In this document: piece after piece, positions 58,130-64,000 of the stretch
Layout of the letters: the number at the start of each line of letters is the position of its first letter
Position numbering within the stretch: position 1 is the first letter of the stretch
Source: RGDT01 sp964630925
Lineage (GTDB): Bacteria; Planctomycetota; Planctomycetia; Gemmatales; Gemmataceae
Direction: 5' to 3'
Length of the DNA stretch: 64,000 bases
Assembly: GCA_964630925.1 (NCBI GenBank)
Contig: CAZVZK010000008.1
Location: forward strand, 62,001 to 126,000
Made by a program: the position numbers and the translations under genes
The notes under the pieces: model-generated
Told to the model about the DNA's origin: nothing
Databases searched by the model: none
Seen by the model: the letters and a program-made list of their open reading frames with translations, nothing else

Positions 58130-59842
58130 TCACTTGCCCTCGTCGGGGTCGGGCGGGGTGCGGCGGCGGAGGAGGCTGGCGACGCCCCAGCCGATGAGGT
58201 AGGCGGCGGCGGCGGCGCCGGCGCCGGCGAAGAAGAAGGCGAGGTCGCGGCGGGTCAGGCCGCCGGGCAGGACGGCGGGCTCGGGCGGGGGCAGCAGCTC
58301 CACGTCGAACGCCTCCGGGCCGGCGGGGGGGGAGGGCGGCGGGGGCGAGGGCGGGGCCTTCTCCTTACGCGGGCGGCGTTCGGGCTTGCCGGGCTTCGGC
58401 GGCGGGGGCGCGGCGGGGGCCGGCTTCGGTGGCGCGGCGGTGGGGATCGTATGGCCTGAGGCCGGCTTCACGGGCGCGGCCGTGGGGATGGTATGGCCTG
58501 AGGCCGGCTTCACGGGCGCGGCCGTGGGGATGGCGTGGCCGGAGGCCGGCTTCGCGGGGGGCGCGGGCGGAGCCGTGGGGATGGTATGGCCGGAGGATGG
58601 CTTCACGGGCGCGGCGGTGGGGATCGCGTGGCCGGAGGGAGGGGCCTTCTTCTTCTCCTGCGCCAGCCATTCGAGGAACGGCTTCATGCCGGGGCCGTCG
58701 TCGTGGGAGGAGTCGGCGGCGCCAGCGGCGAGGAAGACGCTGAGGGCGTCGGCGGCGCGGGCGGGTGTGGGGTAGCGGCCCTCGGGGGCCTTGGCCATCA
58801 TCCAGTTGAGGATCTGCTGCAGGCCGTCGGGCACGCCGGGGCTCAAGGAGGCGACGGGGCGGGGGGGCTCGCTGGCGTGGCGGATCATCTGGCTGATGAT
58901 GTTGGTGTCGGGGAAGGGGGGCTGGCCGGCGAGGAGGTGATAGAGGACGCAGCCGAGGGAGTAGATGTCGGCGCGGATGTCGATGGCGCGGGCGTCGCGT
59001 GCCTGCTCGGGGGCCATGTAGTCGGGGGTGCCGAGGAGGACGCCCTCGCCGGTCAGGCCGGGGTCGGCGGGATCGAGCCCCTCGTCCATCATGCGTCCGA
59101 GGCCGATGTCGAGGATCTTGACGGCCGGCCCGTCCGGGGTCGGGATGAGCATCAGGTTGCTGGGCTTGAGGTCGCGGTGGACGAGGCCCTGCTCGTGGAT
59201 GTGTTGCAGGCCCTGGAGGGCCTGGTGGACGAGGCGGACGGCCTCGTCGGGGGGCAGCTTGCCGCGGCGCGTGAGGGCGTCCTCGAGGGTCTCGCCGTCG
59301 AGGTACTCCATGACGAGGAAGTGGAGGTCGCCCTCGTGGCCGACCTGGAAGCCGCGGACGATGTTGGGGTGGTCGAGGCGGAGGGCGAGTTTGGCCTCGC
59401 GCTGGAAGCGTCCGAGGAGCATGGGGTCGCGGGCCTTGGAAGGTGGGAGGACCTTGATGGCGACGACCTGGCCGGTGGGGTGGCGGGCCTTGTAGACCCC
59501 GGCCATGCGGCCCTTGCCGAGGCGGTCGAGGACCATGTAGCCGCCGAGGAAGAAGCCCTCGGCGTGCCCGCCGGCGAGGAGGCGGGCCTGGTACTCGGTG
59601 ACGTATTTGTTGGCCACCATCCAGGCGGCGAAGCGGGCGAGGTCGGCGGCGGCGCCCTTCATCGGGGGGGGGCCTTCGGCTTTCTCCCCCCCCGCCCCCT
59701 TTTTCATCGGGGGGGGGCCTTCGGTTTTCTCCCCCCCCTGGCACTCGTCGTTCCAGCGGGCGAACATGGCCTTCGCCTCGTCGATGGAGAGGAGCTTGCT
59801 GCGGAGGAGCAGCCCGTAGACGTTCTGGACGGTCAGCTCCAT
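58130..59842 (-). CDS. Membrane-anchored Ser/Thr protein kinase
   Basis: A 570-aa protein. N-terminal helical region of about 90 aa interrupted by a duplicated low-complexity insert (GGEKTEGPPPMKK, GGEKAEGPPPMKG). Kinase domain about 95-360: YMVLDRLGKGRMAGVYKARH, VVAIKVL, HRDLKPSNLML near 220, DIGLGRM (DFG replaced by DIG), and GTPDYMAPEQARDARAIDIR. A linker follows with five 14-residue repeats (SGHTIPTAAPVKPA), then a Pro/Lys stretch and a C-terminal membrane helix at about 530-555 (AFFFAGAGAAAAAYLIGWGV), so the kinase is cytoplasmic and tail-anchored with almost no outer part. Start ATG 59842. Confidence 0.88.
   Translation of the reverse strand: MELTVQNVYGLLLRSKLLSIDEAKAMFARWNDECQGGEKTEGPPPMKKGAGGEKAEGPPPMKGAAADLARFAAWMVANKYVTEYQARLLAGGHAEGFFLGGYMVLDRLGKGRMAGVYKARHPTGQVVAIKVLPPSKARDPMLLGRFQREAKLALRLDHPNIVRGFQVGHEGDLHFLVMEYLDGETLEDALTRRGKLPPDEAVRLVHQALQGLQHIHEQGLVHRDLKPSNLMLIPTPDGPAVKILDIGLGRMMDEGLDPADPGLTGEGVLLGTPDYMAPEQARDARAIDIRADIYSLGCVLYHLLAGQPPFPDTNIISQMIRHASEPPRPVASLSPGVPDGLQQILNWMMAKAPEGRYPTPARAADALSVFLAAGAADSSHDDGPGMKPFLEWLAQEKKKAPPSGHAIPTAAPVKPSSGHTIPTAPPAPPAKPASGHAIPTAAPVKPASGHTIPTAAPVKPASGHTIPTAAPPKPAPAAPPPPKPGKPERRPRKEKAPPSPPPPSPPAGPEAFDVELLPPPEPAVLPGGLTRRDLAFFFAGAGAAAAAYLIGWGVASLLRRRTPPDPDEGK
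58441..58640. repeat. 42-bp in-frame tandem repeat, five copies
   Basis: Units of 42 bp (one expanded to 51) starting at 58441, 58483, 58525, 58576 and 58618 inside the kinase linker, encoding the SGH[TA]IPTA-Pro-rich repeat. Adjacent units are over 90% alike, so the tract is recent or kept homogeneous by slippage. Thr/Ser in each unit could be autophosphorylation sites. Confidence 0.75.
59660..59738. repeat. Duplicated GC palindrome inside the kinase gene
   Basis: Two 34-bp units (59660-59693 and 59705-59738) each pairing a C-run with a G-run around GGCCTTCGG. The same core, GGGCCGAAGGCCCCCCC, occurs in CHAT array member 1 near 38817-38833. It keeps frame in both genes and adds Gly/Pro-rich peptide, like a small palindrome that inserts in coding sequence. 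Confidence 0.55.
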
Positions 59843-59927
59843 GTGGCGGCCCTTCGGGTGAGGGGGACTGGCGTGCCCCCACCCTATAACATAGCCGGCG
59901 TGTCCACTGTGCCTCTCCCACAGGGGT

Positions 59928-59948
59928 CCGGGGGCGTCTCGCCCCCGG
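59928..59948. repeat. Perfect hairpin between divergent kinase and DoxX genes
   Basis: CCGGGGGCG-TCT-CGCCCCCGG, a 9-bp perfect stem with a 3-nt loop, in the 193-nt divergent region 59843-60035. It could be a regulator site or another small palindromic repeat. The region also has TATAAC at 59885-59890. Confidence 0.5.
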
Positions 59949-60035
59949 CACGACTGGCGCGCGGCGGGTTGCCGGCGTCCCCATCGGTTCAGGCGCGGCG
60001 GGCGGATCAACCATTCCATTTGTGGGGGGCGTCCG

Positions 60036-60515
60036 ATGCTTGCCGGCCAGTGTGAGACGGCACCGAGCCTTGCGGCCCTGATTTTGCGGCTGGGGTTGGC
60101 GGCGATCTTCATCGTCCACGGGAACATCAAGATCTCGGTGGACTTCGACGTGGCCAAGGAGATGTCGCGGCAGACGCAGCACCTCGTGGGCTGGGTGGAA
60201 TTGGCGTGCGGGGTGATGCTGCTCCTGGGGCTGCTGTCGCGCCTGGCGGCGCTGGCCGTGGCGTCGGTGCAGGCGGGGGCGATCTACCTGATCTCGGGCC
60301 GGCACGCGATGGAGGGCCTGCGTTTCGGGACGATGGGGGCCGACTACCTGAAGGTCGGGCCGGAGTACAACCTCGTGCTGATCTGCATGTCCCTGGCGGT
60401 GATCGTGCTGGGAAGCGGGGTGTTCTCCATGGATGCCTGCCTGGAGTGGATGTTCGGGGGCAAGCCAAAGGAGGCGGCGCCGGGTGCGCCGGCGCCGGTC
60501 ACTTCATCGCCTTGA
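60036..60515 (+). CDS. DoxX-family membrane protein
   Basis: A 159-aa protein with four helices in the DoxX order: LAALILRLGLAAIFIVHGNI (helix 1 with the typical R-x-x-x-x-x-F-x-x-H-G), HLVGWVELACGVMLLLGLLS, RLAALAVASVQAGAIYLI and YNLVLICMSLAVIVLGSGVF. DoxX proteins are small inner-membrane redox or quinone-associated proteins of mostly unknown role. It overlaps the convergent TPR gene by 17 nt at the 3' ends. Confidence 0.88.
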   Translation: MLAGQCETAPSLAALILRLGLAAIFIVHGNIKISVDFDVAKEMSRQTQHLVGWVELACGVMLLLGLLSRLAALAVASVQAGAIYLISGRHAMEGLRFGTMGADYLKVGPEYNLVLICMSLAVIVLGSGVFSMDACLEWMFGGKPKEAAPGAPAPVTSSP

Positions 60516-61239
60516 GCCAGGCGAGGTGGACGCGGGCCACCTCGCCCATGTACGAGCCGTTGTGGTAGTCGCCGGCCGCCTTCTCCAGATGGGCGATGGC
60601 CTTCTTGCGGCCGCCCGTCACGTCGAAGTACAGGCCGAGGTAGAGGTTGGCGTAGAAGAGCTGGGGCTTGCGCTGCACGTCGGGCAGGTCGCCGGCGTTG
60701 GCGGCCTTCATCACGTCGTCGGGCTTGATCTTGCCCTGGAGGAGCTGGAGCACCTCGTTCATCGGCGTGCGCCTGTCCTTGCCGGTCTTCAGCAGCGCGG
60801 CCGTGGCGGCCTTCTCGCCGTCCTTCTTGTAGACGCACATCCAGTGCCAGAAGGTGTTCTCCACGTCGGAGGCGTCCACCTTCTCGTACCCCTCGAACTG
60901 CTTGCGCCCGTCGGCGTACCGCCCGAGGTAGTACAGGGTGATGCCGCGCTCCCAGTGCCCGTTGAAGTCCTTCGGCCGCAGGGCGATCTGCCTGTCGAAG
61001 TCGGCGGCGGAGCCCTTGAAGTCGCCCTTCATGTACCGCGCCCTGCCGCGCCAGTAATAGGCGGGGGCGAAGTCGCCGTCCTTCTTGATGGCCGCGTCGA
61101 GCTTCGCGATGGCCTCGTCGTACTTGCGCATCTTGAAGAGCGTGTCGGCCTCGGCGACGAGCGCCCTGGGCGTCGCGTCCTCCTCGGCGCGGGCGGCGGT
61201 GAGCAGCAGGAATACAACGCAGAGGGAGAGGGTACGCAC
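60499..61239 (-). CDS. Exported TPR-repeat protein
   Basis: A 246-aa protein with a signal peptide (VRTLSLCVVFLLLTAARAEE) and TPRs (AEADTLFKMRKYDEAIAKLD, APAYYWRGRARYMKGDFKGS, FNGHWERGITLYYLGRYADG, LYLGLYFDVTGGRKKAIAHL), in the style of lipoprotein NlpI. GTG start at 61239 with GGAGG 8 nt upstream; the frame further upstream is antisense to the DCC gene. Probably a periplasmic scaffold. Confidence 0.82.
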   Translation of the reverse strand: MRTLSLCVVFLLLTAARAEEDATPRALVAEADTLFKMRKYDEAIAKLDAAIKKDGDFAPAYYWRGRARYMKGDFKGSAADFDRQIALRPKDFNGHWERGITLYYLGRYADGRKQFEGYEKVDASDVENTFWHWMCVYKKDGEKAATAALLKTGKDRRTPMNEVLQLLQGKIKPDDVMKAANAGDLPDVQRKPQLFYANLYLGLYFDVTGGRKKAIAHLEKAAGDYHNGSYMGEVARVHLAWLKAMK

Positions 61240-61255
61240 GGCGGGGGCCTCCAGT

Positions 61256-61675
61256 GTGGATGCGGACAAGCTAGAGACGGGCGGGCCGGTCGTCCTGTTC
61301 GACGGGGTGTGCCGCTTCTGCGACGCCAGCGTCAACTGGATCATCGACCACGACCCGGCGGGCCGGGTGAGGTTCGCCGCCCTGCAAGGCGCGACGGGCC
61401 AACGCCTGTTGGCGCACTTCGGCCTGCCGAGGGACGGATTCGACACGATGGTGCTGGTGGAGGGGGGGCGGTGCTGGACGCGGTCCACGGCGGCGGTGCG
61501 GATCGCCCGGCATCTGGCCTGGCCGTGGCGTCTGCTGGCGGGCTTCGAGATGATGCCGGCGTTCCTGCGCGACCCGCTGTACGGTCTGATGGCGGCGAAC
61601 CGGTACCGTTGGTTCGGGACACTGGAGGCGTGCCGGGTGCCGACGCCGGGGCTGCGGGCGCGGTTCCTGGAGTGA
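61256..61675 (+). CDS. DCC-family (DUF393) thiol-disulfide oxidoreductase-like protein
   Basis: A 139-aa protein with the signature DGVCRFC near its start (VVLFDGVCRFCDASVNWIID), then RVRFAALQGATGQRLLAHFG, TMVLVEGGRCWTRSTAAVRI and LYGLMAANRYRWFG. The DxxCxxC pair resembles thioredoxin-fold active sites. The start is probably GTG at 61256, since the family motif begins 15 residues later. The starts of this gene and the divergent TPR gene are only 16 nt apart, so each promoter must lie in the other's coding sequence. Confidence 0.83.
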   Translation: MDADKLETGGPVVLFDGVCRFCDASVNWIIDHDPAGRVRFAALQGATGQRLLAHFGLPRDGFDTMVLVEGGRCWTRSTAAVRIARHLAWPWRLLAGFEMMPAFLRDPLYGLMAANRYRWFGTLEACRVPTPGLRARFLE

Positions 61676-61678
61676 GGA

Positions 61679-61697
61679 GGGGGCGTCCGGCGCCCCC
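61679..61697. terminator. Terminator-like hairpin between convergent genes
   Basis: GGGGGCG-TCCGG-CGCCCCC, a perfect 7-bp stem 4 nt after the DCC stop and 13 nt from the opposing stop at 61710. Confidence 0.55.
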
Positions 61698-61709
61698 GTC
61701 ACTCGCGGA

Positions 61710-63119
61710 TCAGGAGATGAACATACGGTACTCGGTATTGGCGCCGTTGAATTGTGGTGCGAGGAAGGAGTGCAAGGCGCCGCCGGCGAGCCACTGGTTG
61801 GGGCCGGGGAAGTTGTACAGGAGGGGACCGAAGTTGGAGTTGGCGGTGCGGGTGACGTACTTCAGGAACGCGACGCCCCCCGCGGGCGTCGCCAGCGGCA
61901 GGCTGGCGGGATCGACGTTGAAGTGCAGCTTGCCCCCGAGGTTGACGTTTCCGCCGGCGCCGTTGAGCTGCTGGACATCGAGTGCGGAGTTGGCCCCCAG
62001 TTTCGCCAGCACGTACATCGTGGCGTTGCCCATCTGGACGTAGTTGCCCTTGATGACGAACGTGGCCGTGCCGCCGTTGGCGGCCTGTAGATAGAGCGTC
62101 CCGCCCTCCATATTCAGGGTGCCGCGGAATTCGGCCCCGCCGCCGTAGAGTGCTCCGGCGAGGACGCGGTACGTCCCGCCGTTCATGTCCAGCGTCGTCC
62201 CCGGCATCAGGATCGTGGTGGCGTTGTTCTGGATGGCCTGCCCGGCCACGCCGGTGAACTTCATCGTGCCGGACTCGATCTTGAACATGAGGACGTTGAC
62301 GAACTCGGGGGCGATGGTGGTGACGCCGACGCCGGCCGACTTCTTGACCGTCCCGGCGTTGTTGATGGTGAAACCGCCGGCGCCGGCCTTGAGGTGCTTG
62401 TCGGCCTGGATGTCGAAGGTGCCGCCGTTGCTGACCGACTTGTAAAGGGAGATGTCGCCGTCGTACCAGGTCATCGTGCCCTGGTTCTCCACGGTGCCGC
62501 GCAGATGCTTCTCGAAGTTGTCGCTGAACGAGGCCGCCACGTTCTGGGCGAAGACGAGGTCGGCCTTGATGTCGGCGTTGCCGCCGATGATGACATTGCC
62601 GTTGCCGAGCAAGGGATCGACCTTGATGTCAAACCAGTCGTTGGGACCAGGGCCCGCGGCCGACTCGATCTTGCCCTGGGTGGGCATATACCAGAAATTC
62701 GAGCGGGCCGTGAGGTTGCTGACGAGATTGATGTCCTCGGTGTAGGAGGGATCGACGAAGACGTTGTCCACCACGACGGCGAGGTCGGCCTTGGACTTGT
62801 TATTCGTCGGCGTGGCCATCCCCTTCGGGCCGGCGCTCGGGTTCAGGTAGAGCGTATCGCCGGTCTCCGGAGCATGGGTCGCTCCGCCGGAATCGACCCA
62901 GCTCATCTGGTCGCTCCAACTCGCATCCACCGCGCCGACGAACCACAAATCCCGCGCCGGGGCGTAACGCGCCTCCAGCGCTTCGAGCGTCGGGGCGCTC
63001 CGCGAGATCGGGCGCGGCTCGCTCCTCGTCGCGACCGAGTACTGCTCGGAGAGCAGTGACAGGAGCCAGCGGAGGGCCAGGAGGACGGACATCGACGTGT
63101 CCAAGATCAGCTTCTGCAT
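61710..63119 (-). CDS. Secreted planctomycete surface protein, autotransporter/beta-helix-like
   Basis: A 469-aa protein. The start has a hydrophobic helix (SVLLALRWLLSLLSEQYSVA) followed by the planctomycete secretion signature APTLEALEARYAPA. The body is Gly/Asn/Thr-rich beta-repeat sequence (GNVIIGGNADIKADLVFAQN, GTTLDMNGGTYRVLAGALYG, GTLNMEGGTLYLQAANGG), as in passenger-type beta-helices. There is no outer-membrane barrel. Codon use is less GC-extreme than neighbours. ATG at 63119 behind GGAG. Probably cell-surface or extracellular; binding target unknown. Confidence 0.8.
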   Translation of the reverse strand: MQKLILDTSMSVLLALRWLLSLLSEQYSVATRSEPRPISRSAPTLEALEARYAPARDLWFVGAVDASWSDQMSWVDSGGATHAPETGDTLYLNPSAGPKGMATPTNNKSKADLAVVVDNVFVDPSYTEDINLVSNLTARSNFWYMPTQGKIESAAGPGPNDWFDIKVDPLLGNGNVIIGGNADIKADLVFAQNVAASFSDNFEKHLRGTVENQGTMTWYDGDISLYKSVSNGGTFDIQADKHLKAGAGGFTINNAGTVKKSAGVGVTTIAPEFVNVLMFKIESGTMKFTGVAGQAIQNNATTILMPGTTLDMNGGTYRVLAGALYGGGAEFRGTLNMEGGTLYLQAANGGTATFVIKGNYVQMGNATMYVLAKLGANSALDVQQLNGAGGNVNLGGKLHFNVDPASLPLATPAGGVAFLKYVTRTANSNFGPLLYNFPGPNQWLAGGALHSFLAPQFNGANTEYRMFIS

Positions 63120-63186
63120 AGCATCTCCAGCGGCGGCTGAAGCCACCAGTGAAATCCTCCCGAGGAACGCCCTCAGGCGAATCGGT

Positions 63187-64000
63187 CTAACGTGCCGCGG
63201 CGCGCAGCTCGCGGATGGCCTTCCTGGCCCGCTCGCGCATCTCCGGGTGCTCCTTGGGGTCGTCGGCGACCCGCTGCAAGCGGGGGGTGACGGTGTCCGC
63301 GTCGAACCGCAGCGCGACGATGGCGTCGATGGCCTGACCCCGGAAAGAGGCCCAACTTTGGGAATGCCCTTCGGGCCATTGCCGGGGGTACGGCAGCACC
63401 ATGACGGCAAGGATCTCGGGGAGGGCCGCGTGGGCTGGCGGGCCAATCGCCTTCAGGGTGCTCATCGCGTTTCCAAGCACACTCTGGGCTTTCGATGTTG
63501 CCAGGCTGGCGGCCGACCTCATCCCCTCACGGAGGGCAGAGACCGCCGGGGCCGCGTCCCTGCCGATTACTTTGATCGCCCCCGATGCCGTCAACTTTAA
63601 GTCGTCTTCAATTCCCTCAGCGCGGTATCGGCGGATAAGGCAGCCAAGGAGAAGGGGACGCCACGAGGGGTCGTTCAGGCCCATCTGTGCGATCGCTCGG
63701 AGGGCATTGCCCCTTTCGAGTTTGGTGCCCGTCTCCGCGAGTTTGATGGCCTTGGCGTAATAGGGGCGTGCGTCCTTCCCGAGACTTATTAGCGCGCCCA
63801 CGGCTCGGTTTGCGGGCGTGTTGTAATTGCCCACGCCTTGCCCGCCGGGTGTGTGGTCGTCGAGGGCAGCCACGATGTACGGCGTGAGGGCGGTGCTGTG
63901 TCTCGCGGAGTAATAACAGAACCCTGCGGCGAGGCCACGCACTCCAGACGACTCATCCTTCATCCGGCGAATGAGGTAGTCCACCGGGACGGGGTGAGGC
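63187..64000 (-). CDS. HEAT-repeat protein, 5' end outside the window
   Basis: At least 265 aa visible, and the frame stays open to the window edge, so the true start is probably beyond 64000. HEAT-like helical pairs: TPANRAVGALISLGKDARPY, KLERGNALRAIAQMGLNDPS, LKLTASGAIKVIGRDAAPAV, ALREGMRSAAS and FRGQAIDAIVALRFDADTVT, ending RERARKAIRELRAAAR. Such proteins are scaffolds or phycobilin-lyase-like repeats. No enzymatic motif is visible in this part. Confidence 0.8.
   Translation of the reverse strand, partial: PHPVPVDYLIRRMKDESSGVRGLAAGFCYYSARHSTALTPYIVAALDDHTPGGQGVGNYNTPANRAVGALISLGKDARPYYAKAIKLAETGTKLERGNALRAIAQMGLNDPSWRPLLLGCLIRRYRAEGIEDDLKLTASGAIKVIGRDAAPAVSALREGMRSAASLATSKAQSVLGNAMSTLKAIGPPAHAALPEILAVMVLPYPRQWPEGHSQSWASFRGQAIDAIVALRFDADTVTPRLQRVADDPKEHPEMRERARKAIRELRAAAR

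Noticed and set aside
58441..58640. Possible CRISPR-like repeat array
   Set aside because: Contiguous 42-bp units without spacers, in frame with the kinase linker; an ordinary coding tandem repeat.
1..64000. tRNA or rRNA genes
   Set aside because: Intergenic spaces were scanned by eye for cloverleaf features (GTTCRA, CCA-end context); nothing convincing. A covariance search could still find one.

Overview
The window is very GC-rich, densely coding DNA that looks like a planctomycete of the Gemmataceae type. The evidence is a formylmethanofuran/H4MPT-type C1 operon, TIGR02996-type N-terminal domains on LRR and FGE-like proteins, ECF sigma factors with very long C-terminal extensions, CHAT-TPR protein expansions, planctomycete-style LEALEAR secretion signatures, M16 peptidase pairs, and many intergenic palindromic elements. 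I identified no tRNA, rRNA, CRISPR array, integrase or transposase.

Layout: 0-3.9 kb, a secreted LamG/beta-propeller protein with a coupled small protein, then a STAS protein. 4.0-8.8 kb, a minus-strand formylmethanofuran dehydrogenase operon (fwdD, a 52-aa gene, fwdB, fwdA, fwdC) driven by a good promoter. fwdB carries an in-frame TGA exactly at the metal-ligand Cys/Sec position, followed by a bacterial SECIS-like hairpin, so it is most likely a selenoprotein. A CHAT gene relic lies downstream. 8.8-18 kb: a membrane protein, an LRR protein, an acyl-CoA carboxylase carboxyltransferase, a small operon with a MazF-like and an FGE-like protein, then an ExbB-ExbD-ExbD set with GYF-like N-termini and an opposing TonB-like protein. 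18.3-34 kb: a solitary CHAT-TPR gene, DinB, an M16 peptidase pair, GNAT, purF, an ECF sigma factor fused to a membrane segment and LRRs, and a WD40 gene with an apparent frameshift.

34.7-54.4 kb is the most striking block: a sigma factor coupled to a Ser/Thr kinase with a zinc-finger-like N-terminus, then five tandem CHAT-TPR genes (15 kb, four of the five junctions within 4 nt or less of overlap or gap), then a lipoprotein orthocaspase. All six full-length CHAT proteins in the window begin with a hydrophobic export-like segment. Five keep the His/Cys dyad, and the last array member has lost the His. Two array members share a 172-bp identical 3' end, a sign of recent gene conversion. 54.5-64 kb holds an S51 peptidase, an LRR protein, infA, a second kinase, DoxX, a TPR protein, a DCC-family protein, a cell-surface protein and a truncated HEAT-repeat gene.

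At least five unrelated families of long inverted repeats sit within a few bases of gene ends, one of them present three times. They look like non-autonomous palindromic elements, and one supplies the stop codon of a peptidase gene. Start codons were chosen by Shine-Dalgarno spacing and family N-termini. All functional statements are by family recognition, without database searches.
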